Source of the DNA: DAIPXZ01 sp036782995
GTDB taxonomy: Bacteria > Bacillota > Clostridia > Saccharofermentanales > Saccharofermentanaceae
Direction of reading: 5' to 3'
DNA: 64,000 nucleotides
Assembly: GCA_036782995.1 (NCBI GenBank)
Contig: DAIPXZ010000004.1
Location: forward strand, 108,436 to 172,435
The position numbers were made by a program, and so were the translations under genes. This document shows positions 44,430-53,947 of the stretch, one piece after another. The notes beneath the pieces were generated by a model that did not search any database, was not told the origin of the DNA, and saw only the letters and a list, made by a program, of their open reading frames with translations. Positions within the stretch are counted from its first letter, which is position 1. Each line of letters begins with the position of its first letter.

Positions 44430-44623
44430 TAGCTCTTTTGTAAATGTTGCACATAGAACACGTCGCTTTATTGTGCACTTCGCACAATTTTCGAATCGTT
44501 ATTGAAAACCATACGAAATAAAATGAAACTTGCTTCGTGCTTCAATTTGCGATACTTTCTTGCCATCACCTCCCTAACTTGTAGGGATGCCATCTTCCCA
44601 AACGGAAAATGTATTGCGCAGAC
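44430..44623. other. Gap between dfrA and the orphan gene
   Basis: This stretch lies upstream of the orphan promoter and downstream of dfrA. It holds the inverted repeat ATTGTGC-ACTTC-GCACAAT (44470-44488) and a CCCTA/TAGGG repeat near 44570-44585; neither is followed by a long T-run on the dfrA strand. A 33-codon minus-strand frame (about 44475-44573) is noted but not annotated. Confidence 0.4.
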
Positions 44624-45121
44624 TTATTTATTGCGGATATATTTTTCTACGTGAAAAGCCATACCGATAACCGAGTATTGCGTCGCCGTTCTCTCCTTCA
44701 AGCTCCATGCAGTATCATCACAAAGCTTTGGAAAATATGCGTCAGCAGCAAAAGAGTGATGGATGCGTGTCACAATGGCTTCGTCACAAAAATCGATGAG
44801 ACCGCGATAAACCTCCGCTCCACCGATTACAAAAATCTCTTCGTCCGGATGTGCCTTCGAATATGCAAAAAGTGCTTCGTTGCTGTGTATGATTTCGGCA
44901 CCTTCCTTTGCAAAAGAAGAATTGCGACTCATGATTAGATTTTTCCTGCGTGGCAAAAGCATCTGCTTCGGAAAGGTCTCCAGAGTTTTTCGCCCGAAAA
45001 CCACCGTGTGATCCAGGGTATGAGCGCGAAAAACACCTTTTTGATCTTCAGGAATGGATACCAAAAGTTCTCCTTGATTTCCGATGGCCCAATTTTCATC
45101 GACGGCTACAATAGCTTTCAT
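44624..45121 (-). CDS. dfrA: Dihydrofolate reductase
   Basis: 165 residues. Reduces dihydrofolate to tetrahydrofolate with NADPH, restoring the cofactor oxidised by thymidylate synthase. Family motifs: VAVDENWAIGNQGELLVSIPED (residues 4-25, where the loop and acidic substrate residue lie), VVFGRKTLETFP near 40-51, and IFVIGGAEVYRG near 97. GAGGAAATC precedes the ATG. It follows thyA by 50 bases in the same direction, the classic thyA-dfrA pair. A GC-rich 12-bp palindrome lies between the two. Confidence 0.94.
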   Translation of the reverse strand: MKAIVAVDENWAIGNQGELLVSIPEDQKGVFRAHTLDHTVVFGRKTLETFPKQMLLPRRKNLIMSRNSSFAKEGAEIIHSNEALFAYSKAHPDEEIFVIGGAEVYRGLIDFCDEAIVTRIHHSFAADAYFPKLCDDTAWSLKERTATQYSVIGMAFHVEKYIRNK

Positions 45122-45144
45122 GATTTCCTCATTTCGTTCAATAT

Positions 45145-45156
45145 GGGGCGCGCCCC
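45145..45156. repeat. GC-only palindrome GGGGCGCGCCCC between thyA and dfrA
   Basis: Twelve consecutive G/C bases forming a perfect palindrome, flanked by ATAT/CTATA, 24 bases before the dfrA start. It could form a GGGG-CGCG-CCCC hairpin in the mRNA. It stands out against the AT-rich surroundings. Confidence 0.6.
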
Positions 45157-45171
45157 TATAAGTAACACCGT

Positions 45172-46002
45172 TTACACGGCAACCGGAATCTTTTTTATGG
45201 TTTCACCGTGTTCGTAATTGATGAGACGAACGTTTTCCGTCGAGAATGCATAAAAATCCGTAACACCTTCATCGATTTGCAAAACTGGCGCATCATAAGT
45301 CGGACGCTCAATCAATTCTTTCACAATCGGAATATGGCGATCGTAAATATGCGCGTCAGCAATAACGTGTACAAGTTCACCGACCTCGAGACCCGTTGCT
45401 CGCGCAAAAAGATGAATAAGTACCGCGTATTGGCACACATTCCAACCATTGGCAACCAGCATATCTTGAGAGCGTTGATTCAAAATACCGTTTAACTTAT
45501 TCCCAGTAACATTAAATGTCATCGAATATGCGCATGGATAAAGATTCATCTCGTGCAAATCCTGATGAACGTAGATATTCGTCATTATTCTGCGGCTCAT
45601 GGGATTATTCTTCAAGTCATAAAGCACACGATCGACTTGGTCGAACTCGCCTTCTTTATACGCATGCTTCACACCCAATTGATAGCCGTATGCTTTACCA
45701 ATCGAACCGGAAGCATCCGCCCACGCATCCCAAATATGACTGTTTAAGTCGTTCACATTATTGGACTTCTTTTGCCATATCCAAAGTAGCTCATCCACAG
45801 CCGCCTTGAAATTGATTGTTCTTTGCGTTAGCATCGGAAACTCTTTTGCCAAATTATATCGATTTACGATACAAAAGGACTTCATCGTATATGCAGATGT
45901 ACCATCTTCCCATTTCGGGCGAACCTTCTCACACTCTGTCGAATAACCATTTTCCAGTATTTCCTTACAATTTCGGATAAAGCATTCATCAGCGTAACTC
46001 AT
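45172..46002 (-). CDS. thyA: Thymidylate synthase
   Basis: 276 residues. Converts dUMP to dTMP with methylenetetrahydrofolate. The catalytic cysteine lies in LYPCAYSMTFNV (near residue 158), where the usual PCH is PCA; LNQRSQDMLVANGWNV and the C-terminal HIYDRHIP are conserved. The start ATG 46002 gives better spacing to GGAGGAG than the in-frame ATG three bases earlier. Classical ThyA yields dihydrofolate, which explains the adjacent dfrA. His after the catalytic Cys is replaced by Ala, as in some short firmicute/phage-like ThyA proteins. Confidence 0.93.
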   Translation of the reverse strand: MSYADECFIRNCKEILENGYSTECEKVRPKWEDGTSAYTMKSFCIVNRYNLAKEFPMLTQRTINFKAAVDELLWIWQKKSNNVNDLNSHIWDAWADASGSIGKAYGYQLGVKHAYKEGEFDQVDRVLYDLKNNPMSRRIMTNIYVHQDLHEMNLYPCAYSMTFNVTGNKLNGILNQRSQDMLVANGWNVCQYAVLIHLFARATGLEVGELVHVIADAHIYDRHIPIVKELIERPTYDAPVLQIDEGVTDFYAFSTENVRLINYEHGETIKKIPVAV

Positions 46003-46045
46003 CATTTCTCCTCCGGGACGTGAAATCTTTATTAGTATACAGGAA

Positions 46046-46606
46046 TTAATACCGAATCAAAAGTGTGACTATCAAATCGACGCAAAGCACAGCAATAAGT
46101 GCTACAGAAACCACGTGCAATACACGCTTTGAAGAGCGGTCGACCATATGAGTCATAACCGGATCCATTAAATAAATCAGCATCAGTCCACCAATTCCGA
46201 AAGTGATAACAGAACGCAAACAGACATACCCTCCAATATTCATGAATAGTCCGTCATATGTCCACCAATCTCTTCCCCATATCGCATGAAGCACCCATCC
46301 GGTGATATATTCTAATACTCCCGTAAGAACCATTGCCGAGAAAAAGAACAGAATCGGATGCTTTTTCAGTGGCTTCAAAAGTAAAAGCATACATAACGCG
46401 CCAAAGCCGTATACTGGCAAATACGGTCCATATAGGAAGCCGCGGTTGCCCACAAAGCTTTCCGTGAAATAATAGAATATTTCTTCGTAAATCCATCCGA
46501 TTAGGCAGCTAACCATGAAAAGCAATATCAAATAGTAGACGCTCTTGGGTTTGGATAGTTTGATTGGATTAGAGTTATAATCCTTCACTACTGAAAAAAC
46601 AGACAT
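46046..46606 (-). CDS. CmpB-like putative ABC transporter permease (membrane protein)
   Basis: 186 residues with about five membrane helices. FLYGPYLPVYGFGA, LEYITGWVLHAIWG and DWWTYDG...NIGGYVCLRSVITFG match the COG4905/CmpB (DUF1113) family, common in Clostridia and named as permease although no ATPase partner is usually found. ATG 46606 has GAAGGAGA at a good distance; an ATG five codons earlier overlaps the binding site. It stands alone between thyA and the sensor-GGDEF gene. Confidence 0.82.
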   Translation of the reverse strand: MSVFSVVKDYNSNPIKLSKPKSVYYLILLFMVSCLIGWIYEEIFYYFTESFVGNRGFLYGPYLPVYGFGALCMLLLLKPLKKHPILFFFSAMVLTGVLEYITGWVLHAIWGRDWWTYDGLFMNIGGYVCLRSVITFGIGGLMLIYLMDPVMTHMVDRSSKRVLHVVSVALIAVLCVDLIVTLLIRY

Positions 46607-46690
46607 GGCAGTCTCCTTCATCTATGGAATACGTATAGGTTAGCACAAAAAAAGTGCAACTCGAACATCATCACAGTATCGCTAAATTCG

Positions 46691-48634
46691 TCAGCGAGCG
46701 GATGCCTCGCCATCTTTCTCTGCTTGCTTTTTTCTTCTTTTCTCGACATATAGCTCATCATCACTTTGCCGCATCATTTCTTCGAGCGACATATGGGATA
46801 TAGAAGTATTTCGATATGAGCCAACCGATGCACGAATCGGGTATTCTTTTCCGGATGTCTGATTGGCAATCTCGAGGTTTTCTCTAAATAATGAAACAAA
46901 ATCAAATGGCTCATCACCCGCAACAGTAATCATTAATACTACAAATTCATCACCGCCGGTGCGCGCCGCTATCCCGCGATGACATAGAGTATGTTCGATT
47001 GTTTTTGCGACAGTTTTGATAGCAAAATCTCCTTGTTCATGACCATAGTTGTCATTGATGGATTTTAGTTTGTCCAGATCAATGGTAACCACTTCGACTG
47101 ATTGCGAGATACTCGTGCTTTCTCCCAATGCTTTTGTCGAGTATATCTCAAATCCGCGACGGTTATATAGTCCGGTCAATGCATCGGTAACACTCATGAC
47201 TTCGTTCTTATGAAGCGCTCGTTCAAGACGGATGTTTCCAACTACATCATTGAAAGCATTACTGATACTAATCGTCCACCCTTGGTAATTAAAGTCATAT
47301 ATGTCACCGTCTTCGAAGGATATGATGGTATATCCGAAACAAAGATCTCGATTATGGAGCAGAGTAAAAAAGAACGACTCCGGTTCTTTAAATTTCACCC
47401 AGTCCGGAAGGAGCTTAGATCGATAAAAAATCAATTCACTTTCTCTCTTTCGATCGAGATTCACTTTTTCTCCGTTTACGTACGCCATATCTGTAAATAC
47501 ATTTTGCGTGATGGCCCGTGAATATTTTGTGCTCGCGACATCCCTTTCTTCATCGATACATAGACAGGTGAAAAAATGCCTTACCCGTCCAAGACTCGGA
47601 ACATCTTGTAATATAGCGTGGTTTAATTGCTCGAGGCTCTTTGCCGCCGAAATATCAATAGAGAAGTAATACTGGTCGATTTGTTCCTGATGTTGCTGTT
47701 CGTTATATATCAGCATCTCGTTTCGTATTTGCTGATACTTGATATCATTGGATGAGACACAGCCACAGCTTTCTCGATACACCGGTTCCGTTTCAATATA
47801 TGTCGTACGATATATCGGTACATTGGAAAAATAATCACGAATCAACGCGACAACCGTACGACCATACTCTCGATTATCCACAAAAATTGTCGTCAAAGAA
47901 GGGCTACAGCATGTTGATTCGGAGATACTGTCAAAGCCCGTAATGATGACATCGTTTGGCACAGCAATTCCACGCTCTGTACATTCATAAATCAGTGAAA
48001 CCGCCATGTAATCATTGGCACATATTATGGCATCCGGTAAATCATCCGGATTTGAAAAGAAAAAATCGATGGCCTCTTTGCGCTGGTTCGTCCAGAAGTT
48101 TCCATGGAAAATCGCATTTTCACGAATTGGTAATTGACGATTCATCATGACTTCTTTGTATGATTGCAATCGAACACGAGCATCATATTGTTCGAGCGGT
48201 CCGCCCATATAGCTAATTTTCGTCGCGTGGTGATAATCAATCACATGACAAATGATATCTTTAAATGCCTGATCCCCATGCGCCAAAACGGAATAACAAC
48301 CTTCCAATGTCGTTCGCAAAGAGAATACCGGACAGTCTTTACTCTTTCTTCCAATTATCGAAGCTATCAAAAATTCACGTTGGCTTGCTATCATAAATGT
48401 ATCCGGAAGAATGATAATCGCATCAAGATCTTCAATTGGGGCGAGATGAAACATATTCTGTTCCAATGGCTCATATTCATCTTTAGAGAAATTGTTGGCA
48501 TACGTTTGAAAGAACAAAGCATGAAAACCTTCTTGTTTTGCTCGAATTGATATTTCACTACAAACTTCTTTTTGAAAAGCGTTATCAAACTGATTGATAA
48601 AGATTCCGATAATCTTGCGTTCATTAATAAACAT
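46691..48634 (-). CDS. LacI-like sensor plus GGDEF diguanylate cyclase
   Basis: 647 residues. The first 300 residues resemble a periplasmic-binding/LacI effector domain (IGIFINQFDN, PDAIICANDYMAVSLIYECTERGIAVPNDVIITGFDS) but lack the LacI DNA-binding headpiece and any signal peptide, so the sensor is cytoplasmic. After a linker comes a GGDEF domain (about 480-640) with TDALTGLYNRRGF, the metal-binding DLDKLKSIND, and GGDEF at 560-564, intact for making cyclic di-GMP. No RxxD inhibition site is seen before it. ATG 48634 has GAGGAG seven bases upstream. The ligand is probably a sugar, by analogy. Confidence 0.87.
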   Translation of the reverse strand: MFINERKIIGIFINQFDNAFQKEVCSEISIRAKQEGFHALFFQTYANNFSKDEYEPLEQNMFHLAPIEDLDAIIILPDTFMIASQREFLIASIIGRKSKDCPVFSLRTTLEGCYSVLAHGDQAFKDIICHVIDYHHATKISYMGGPLEQYDARVRLQSYKEVMMNRQLPIRENAIFHGNFWTNQRKEAIDFFFSNPDDLPDAIICANDYMAVSLIYECTERGIAVPNDVIITGFDSISESTCCSPSLTTIFVDNREYGRTVVALIRDYFSNVPIYRTTYIETEPVYRESCGCVSSNDIKYQQIRNEMLIYNEQQHQEQIDQYYFSIDISAAKSLEQLNHAILQDVPSLGRVRHFFTCLCIDEERDVASTKYSRAITQNVFTDMAYVNGEKVNLDRKRESELIFYRSKLLPDWVKFKEPESFFFTLLHNRDLCFGYTIISFEDGDIYDFNYQGWTISISNAFNDVVGNIRLERALHKNEVMSVTDALTGLYNRRGFEIYSTKALGESTSISQSVEVVTIDLDKLKSINDNYGHEQGDFAIKTVAKTIEHTLCHRGIAARTGGDEFVVLMITVAGDEPFDFVSLFRENLEIANQTSGKEYPIRASVGSYRNTSISHMSLEEMMRQSDDELYVEKRRKKQAEKDGEASAR

Positions 48635-48718
48635 AAGCATGCTCCTCACTTGTTCACATAGAACAGAAGAACCGAGAAATACTATCTCTATTGTCTCATG
48701 TTTTTTTATTCTTTTCAA

Positions 48719-48751
48719 ACAAAAAAACGCCTTATCCGATAAGATAAGGCG
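48719..48751 (-). terminator. Terminator after the GH10 gene
   Basis: Minus strand: CGCCTTATC-TTATCG-GATAAGGCG, perfect 9-bp stem, followed by TTTTTTTG, 49 bases after the stop. Confidence 0.93.
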
Positions 48752-48799
48752 CTTCTCGCGTGAATATTTGTTGAAGTTTTTGTGAATGAGTGCTTTGTG

Positions 48800-50851
48800 T
48801 TACTCGGCAGCCGTGATGGATATATTATCCAAGTAGACTTCACTCATGTCCGAAGATTCGAAATACAACTGTAAGAAGGTTAACGTCGACGGAACATCAT
48901 AAGTGCCCTCGATGTAAATCCATTCTCCACTTGACGTATCGATTTCCGATAAATGCGGCCACTCACCATTGATATCTGCTGTAAAGCATGCTGATGGCGC
49001 TTCGGTCTTAATGGCAAAGGAAAATGAAATCGTTTGACCAAGGAATCGCGTCACGTCAATCGCATACCCGTCATAGCTTGCATCACCGCCCGCATTACAC
49101 AAGCACTTTGCTCCCTCATAAGGAGAATCTCCTACGACAGTTTGCGTTGCACTATAACGTCCGCTACCGATGAATGTACCATCCTCGAAATCCTCGTAAA
49201 TCGGGGTTAGATCTAAAACCACTTCAACATAATCGTCGGGAAGCGGAATTTCATCACCTGTAACAGCACAAACGACGCCTTCGAAAGCACTCTTTTTTTC
49301 AAGATTTCCACGGAAAAGTAGCGGTGTATCGGAAGACTTCCATGAGAAATCATCCGTTAATCCCCAAATAGTGACGCATTCGAGTGGTGTACCCGCATTT
49401 TTTGCCTCTATCAATGCCTCAAAGAAGCGCTTAAAGTATCGGCCTTGATCGTATTGTGGATTTTGAGTTGCCGGTGCCGAAATATCCAGCTCAGTAATAT
49501 GGATACTCACGCCAAGCTCTTCCGCATATCGATTCATTGAATCAACAAACACGGAAGGAGTGAGACCTGTGTCAATATGGCATTGCATGCCCATACCGTC
49601 AATATTGCCTGCCTCGGCAATCGGTGTTAAGAACTCGATAATCGCATCCTGCTTTGACTCTTGATATTCGTTATAGTCATTATAGAAAAGCTGTACATCC
49701 GAATCGGCATACTTTCGTGCAAAAGCAAAAGCCTGTTCTACATAATCTTCACCAATTGTTTGCAGCCAATAGCAATCACGCATTGGTGTACCATCTCCAG
49801 CGGCTTCGTTAACGACATCCCACGCATAGAACAGACCAGGGTGATTCGTCTGATAGTATTCAAGAACCGTCTTGATATAGTTTTCCATGCGAGTCAGCAT
49901 CAGCTCGCGACTGGCAAGATTTCCGTTAACATCATAGTTCTCATAGAAGAGCCATGACGGTGTTTGCGAATACCAAATCAAAGTGTGTCCGCGCATTGAG
50001 ATACCGTTTTCTTCAGCATATGCAATGGTTTCTTCGGCTTGTGAGAAGTCAAAGGCTGGGCATTCGTTATATTGTTCGACGTTGGCAAGTGTTGTTGCGC
50101 TGTCGATTAGGTTTTCGGGCTTCATTTCATTTTCCATCGTTATACTGTTGAACTGATTGGAAACAAGATCTATGAAGGCCGAGTTCTCATTGGAAACAAT
50201 GGATTTCGGAAGGGCTACACCCATCTTGAAATAATCTTGATAAAGCTCTTTCAATGAAGAATATTCAGATGTCGAAGCAATCTTTACGGATTTGATGGTC
50301 GACGGATCCACATAGTCACCAGAAACCGTTATGTCGACGGAATCCACGTAGATGTCTTTTACATCGTCTGCCTCAATAAAGACGGAAACGTTCGTCGCTT
50401 GATCCGGAATCTCGACGGTTCCTTCGCTGTAGCGATAAGAGTCGGCATTGGTTGACATGGACGCAATAGTCACATATGTCGTGTTTCCATACACATCGTA
50501 CTGAAGAGATGTGCGGACCGTGGGATTACTACTCATTACTCGCACTTTTGTTGAGATAGTATTGCCAATGAACTCATTGCACGGAAATGCAATTCCCGCA
50601 TTATTTGATCCACGACCGGAGATGAGAATTGACTTATTGTCTGTTTCGCCTGGAGTATCCACTACGGAGAGTGATACGGTCTCTTTTTCAATGTAATACT
50701 TTTTGTCTTCTCCAAATTTCTCACTGATGTAAGGTTTCCCGTTCGCGTCGGTCGGCAAAGTCGATTTTTTCTTACAGCCGGTCGCCGAAAACGAGAGCAA
50801 CAACGTCAATGCAAGAAATACGGCACACGCCTTTTGTACATGTCTTTTCAT
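48800..50851 (-). CDS. GH10 endo-1,4-beta-xylanase lipoprotein
   Basis: 683 residues. Lipoprotein signal peptide ending SATGC (Cys26), so anchored outside the membrane. An N-terminal beta-sandwich (about 45-180) resembles a carbohydrate-binding module (CBM22 or CBM4_9-like). The GH10 TIM barrel spans about 200-540 with acid/base Glu349 in WDVVNEA and nucleophile Glu454 in ITELDIS, plus MRGHTLIWYSQTPSW and TIWGLTDDFSW. A second binding-module-like domain occupies about 550-683 and ends in VYLDNISIT. The enzyme should cut xylan at the cell surface. A -10-like TACAAT lies on the minus strand at 50922-50917. Confidence 0.92.
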   Translation of the reverse strand: MKRHVQKACAVFLALTLLLSFSATGCKKKSTLPTDANGKPYISEKFGEDKKYYIEKETVSLSVVDTPGETDNKSILISGRGSNNAGIAFPCNEFIGNTISTKVRVMSSNPTVRTSLQYDVYGNTTYVTIASMSTNADSYRYSEGTVEIPDQATNVSVFIEADDVKDIYVDSVDITVSGDYVDPSTIKSVKIASTSEYSSLKELYQDYFKMGVALPKSIVSNENSAFIDLVSNQFNSITMENEMKPENLIDSATTLANVEQYNECPAFDFSQAEETIAYAEENGISMRGHTLIWYSQTPSWLFYENYDVNGNLASRELMLTRMENYIKTVLEYYQTNHPGLFYAWDVVNEAAGDGTPMRDCYWLQTIGEDYVEQAFAFARKYADSDVQLFYNDYNEYQESKQDAIIEFLTPIAEAGNIDGMGMQCHIDTGLTPSVFVDSMNRYAEELGVSIHITELDISAPATQNPQYDQGRYFKRFFEALIEAKNAGTPLECVTIWGLTDDFSWKSSDTPLLFRGNLEKKSAFEGVVCAVTGDEIPLPDDYVEVVLDLTPIYEDFEDGTFIGSGRYSATQTVVGDSPYEGAKCLCNAGGDASYDGYAIDVTRFLGQTISFSFAIKTEAPSACFTADINGEWPHLSEIDTSSGEWIYIEGTYDVPSTLTFLQLYFESSDMSEVYLDNISITAAE

Positions 50852-50998
50852 TCTTGTTCTCCCTTTCTCTTCATGGTTATCTCGAAATTTCTTCCGAGCA
50901 TACTTCTTTCAAAGATATTGTAAAGAATCAAGGAGTTTTTTTCGACGCAAAACCTTTACCGAAACAAGCAAATTTTTGAGAGTTAAGAATAATCCGCA

Positions 50999-51034
50999 TA
51001 AAAAAAGCATAGATTCCTGAAAGGAAACTACGCT
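50999..51034 (-). terminator. Terminator after tRNA-Pro
   Basis: Minus strand: AGCGTAGTTTCC pairs with GGAATCTATGCT around a TTTCA loop, then TTTTTTTAT. It begins a few bases after the CCA end. Confidence 0.88.
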
Positions 51035-51036
51035 TT

Positions 51037-51112
51037 TGGTCGGAGTGGCGAGACTCGAACTCGCGGCCTCTTGGTCCCGAACCAAGCACTCTACCACCTG
51101 AGCCACACCCCG
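51037..51112 (-). tRNA. tRNA-Pro, anticodon CGG
   Basis: 76 nt. Acceptor stem CGGGGTG/CACTCCG, D arm GCTCAGGTGGTAGAGT, anticodon stem CTTGG/CCAAG with loop TTCGGGA (anticodon CGG), T loop TTCGAGT and an encoded 3' ACCA. It reads proline codon CCG. A near-consensus promoter and a terminator flank it, so it is a single-tRNA transcript. Confidence 0.97.
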
Positions 51113-51133
51113 ACGTTCAAAAAGAACTATTCA

Positions 51134-51162
51134 ATATTACTTCCTGTTCCGAAAACTGTCAA
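51134..51162 (-). promoter_or_regulatory. Promoter of tRNA-Pro
   Basis: Minus strand: perfect TTGACA, 17-bp spacer, TAATAT, 22 bases before the tRNA 5' end. Confidence 0.8.
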
Positions 51163-51243
51163 CGCCAAATTTGCCGAATTTTCGAGTTTTCACAAAGTCA
51201 TCACACAATCCGTATGGATATGTATGACGCCATTTTTGCCATT

Positions 51244-52116
51244 TCATCCCTCGTCTGGAATGATGTCAATAATAACCAGCTCGGGCCGGTTAAAAACACG
51301 CGGAATGATGCTACTTGACTCTCTTGCCAAGCCACGACTAACAATCATCGTCGTATTCTCAAAGTCATACCTTCCGCCGGCATATTTCGGAAAAAGTCCT
51401 TGCGTAGGAACATAAAGACCATTCACAAGATACGGAATAATTACCTGCCCGCCGTGTGCATGTCCACAAACTATGAGATCAGAATCATAAGTTTTGTACG
51501 CGTCGGCACCATCTGGGCGATGCACCATAAGCACAGTAAACAAATCATGATTCGCTTCGTTTTCGAGTGTTTGATATATCTGCTCGTAAAGGTAATCTTC
51601 TCCTTTATACGCACTGTCATCCACACCGCATAAATTGATTGTCACCCCATTAAAAGTTGCGCATGCGCATTCTCCGGAAAGCACAATCACACCTTGTTCT
51701 TGTAGCCACGTCTTATACTCAGATGCTCTTCCGTCCCAATACTCATGATTACCGGTTACGTAATAGCAAGGGTATTGGTCAGCAAGCGCCGACACAATCG
51801 TCTTGGCATTATCTTCAGATAGTTTTCTGTCAAAAACATCACCGACAAGCAACACCACATCGGGCTCTTCGTCATCAACGGCGGACAAAAGAGTGCGCCC
51901 ATCCGCCCCGTAATAGCACGAATGTAAATCCGCAACTATTGCGAGTCGAACCGGCGCAGTCACTTTATCGCTATAAATTGTATAATTTCGTGTGACAAGT
52001 CTCGCGTCACAGGCAATCAGTAGGAAAATAACGACGGCAATGATGATGACAGATTTAAGCAAACGCTTAATACGTTGCTTGGATGACATCTCTTTCCACT
52101 TCGTCATTCTTCTCAT
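51244..52116 (-). CDS. Membrane-anchored calcineurin-like metallophosphoesterase
   Basis: 290 residues. An N-terminal helix (about 21-36) anchors the protein; the rest is a YkuE/YaeI-like metallophosphoesterase facing outward. Metal-binding motifs are in order: VADLHS, GDVFD, GNHEYWD, MVHRPD and GHAHGG. YaeI homologues act on UDP-diacylglucosamine-like lipids, but the substrate of this branch is unproven. The ATG overlaps the thrS stop by four bases; a second ATG three codons later is also possible. It is the distal gene of a thrS transcript controlled by the T-box. Confidence 0.88.
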   Translation of the reverse strand: MRRMTKWKEMSSKQRIKRLLKSVIIIAVVIFLLIACDARLVTRNYTIYSDKVTAPVRLAIVADLHSCYYGADGRTLLSAVDDEEPDVVLLVGDVFDRKLSEDNAKTIVSALADQYPCYYVTGNHEYWDGRASEYKTWLQEQGVIVLSGECACATFNGVTINLCGVDDSAYKGEDYLYEQIYQTLENEANHDLFTVLMVHRPDGADAYKTYDSDLIVCGHAHGGQVIIPYLVNGLYVPTQGLFPKYAGGRYDFENTTMIVSRGLARESSSIIPRVFNRPELVIIDIIPDEG

Positions 52117-53909
52117 TTCTTCAATGTTCGTACTTCTTCTAACAGCATATTGGCAAGCGCATCGATAGGCATAGTGCCGAGATCACCATCAATACGAGAA
52201 CGTACTGCAAGCTCACCTGCCTCCATCTCCTTATCACCGATAACAAGCATGTAACGAAGCTTATCCATCTGGGCATTTCTGATTTTCTTTCCGATTTTTT
52301 CTTCGCGGGCATCCACCTCTACACGAAGTCCAAGTGCCTGAAGCTTCTTCTTGACTTCGTACGCGCAATCAATGTGCTTTTCGGAAATCGGGAGAATTCT
52401 TGCCTGCTCGGCTGCCATCCAAAGCGGTAATACGCCGGCATACTTTTCAATCAACAAGGCAAGTGTTCTCTCATAGCATCCGATTGATGTTCTGTGGATA
52501 ACATAAGGGAATTTCTTCTGACCATCGGCATCTGTATACTCCATATTGAATTTCTCGCCTTGCTGGAAATCAATTTGGATGGTTACCAAGGTATCTTCCT
52601 TACCGAAAACATTCTTAATCTGGATATCGAGCTTCGGCCCGTAGAATGCGGCTTCGCCGTCGACTTCTTCGAACGGAATTTCCAAGTGTTGGAGGATACG
52701 TCGCATCTCATCCTGTACCTTATTCCATTGCTCTTCGCTGCCTTCGTACTTCGCTCTGTCATTCGGATCCCACTTGGAGAAACGATAGGAAACATCGTCA
52801 TTTAAGCCCACAGCATCAAGCATATACTTTGCTAGCTCTAAGCAACCCTTGAACTCGCTTTCAAGCTGTTCCGGAGTACACATCAAATGGCCTTCAGAAA
52901 TGGTAAATTGACGAACTCGAATCAAGCCATGCATTTCACCTGATGCTTCATTGCGGAAAAGTGTTGATGTTTCGCCGTAGCGAAGTGGTAAATCACGATA
53001 GCTTCTGCCTTCGGAAAGATAGGCTTGGTATTGGAATGGGCATGTCATCGGACGAAGAGCATACATCTCAGATTCATCGCAAGGCTCACCACGCTTTTTC
53101 CTTGCAATCTCTTCCGGATCGCCCAAAATGAACATGTTATCAAGATAGTGATACCAATGGCCGGATTGCTTATAAAGATCTGATTTTGCCATGTATGGTG
53201 TTTTGGTAAGTAAATAACCACGTCTTGCCTCTTCATCTTCAACAAAACGAATTAATGTTTGCATAACCTTCGCGCCCTTTGGGAGCATGATCGGCAGACC
53301 CTGGCCAATTACATCTGCGGTAGTAAAATACTTCAGTTCTCGTCCGAGTTTATTATGGTCGCGCTTTTGTGCTTCCTCACGAGCAGTAAGATAAGCATGG
53401 AGTTGATCTTTATCTGGAAAGGAAGTTCCATAAATACGCTGGAGCATCTTATTCTTTTCACTTCCGCGCCAATATGCTCCGGCAGACGCAAGAAGCTTGA
53501 ACGCGCGAATATCGCCTGTATTTTCCATATGCGGGCCGGCACAAAGGTCCGTAAAATCGCCCTGACGATAGAAAGAAAGAACCGCATCTTCCGGAAGATC
53601 GTTGATTAATTCGATTTTATAAGGCTCACCTTGCTTTTGCATAAGCTCGATTGCCTTGTCACGCGGTAATTCAAAACGCTCGACAGGGAGCTTCTCTTTT
53701 ACAATTTTCTTCATCTCGTCTTCAATCTTCGATAAGTCTTCTAATGTAAAAGTACCTTCGTGATCAAAGTCATAGTAGAATCCATCTTCAATAGCAGGCC
53801 CGATTGCGAGCTTGGTATCCGGCCAGATTCTCTTGACCGCTTGAGCCATAATATGCGATGTCGTATGACGATATCGATTCTTTTCTTCTGCAATTGTGAA
53901 ATCAATCAT
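52113..53909 (-). CDS. thrS: Threonyl-tRNA synthetase lacking the TGS domain
   Basis: 598 residues. Charges tRNA-Thr. The protein begins directly with the editing (SAD) domain (HTTSHIMAQAV near residue 15, the CAGPH metal segment near 120), then the class II catalytic core (motif 2 near FRNEASGEMHGLIRVRQF with MRALRPMTCPF-like zinc site, motif 3 GCYERTLALLIE) and the anticodon-binding domain. The usual N-terminal TGS domain of about 60 residues is missing. ATG 53909 has GGAGG eight bases upstream; in-frame extension to 54032 lies in the T-box terminator. Confidence 0.94.
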   Translation of the reverse strand: MIDFTIAEEKNRYRHTTSHIMAQAVKRIWPDTKLAIGPAIEDGFYYDFDHEGTFTLEDLSKIEDEMKKIVKEKLPVERFELPRDKAIELMQKQGEPYKIELINDLPEDAVLSFYRQGDFTDLCAGPHMENTGDIRAFKLLASAGAYWRGSEKNKMLQRIYGTSFPDKDQLHAYLTAREEAQKRDHNKLGRELKYFTTADVIGQGLPIMLPKGAKVMQTLIRFVEDEEARRGYLLTKTPYMAKSDLYKQSGHWYHYLDNMFILGDPEEIARKKRGEPCDESEMYALRPMTCPFQYQAYLSEGRSYRDLPLRYGETSTLFRNEASGEMHGLIRVRQFTISEGHLMCTPEQLESEFKGCLELAKYMLDAVGLNDDVSYRFSKWDPNDRAKYEGSEEQWNKVQDEMRRILQHLEIPFEEVDGEAAFYGPKLDIQIKNVFGKEDTLVTIQIDFQQGEKFNMEYTDADGQKKFPYVIHRTSIGCYERTLALLIEKYAGVLPLWMAAEQARILPISEKHIDCAYEVKKKLQALGLRVEVDAREEKIGKKIRNAQMDKLRYMLVIGDKEMEAGELAVRSRIDGDLGTMPIDALANMLLEEVRTLKK

Positions 53910-53947
53910 TTTCTTTTCCTCCATGTATTTAACAAGACTATGAGAAA

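Noticed and set aside
44475..44573. Basic 32-residue minus-strand frame (MARKYRKLKHEAS...) downstream of dfrA
   Set aside because: GGAGG is only two bases from the ATG and the frame ends in an inverted repeat; coding is not supported without homologues.
50909..51106. 65-codon minus-strand frame through the tRNA-Pro gene
   Set aside because: It is a translation of the tRNA and its terminator.
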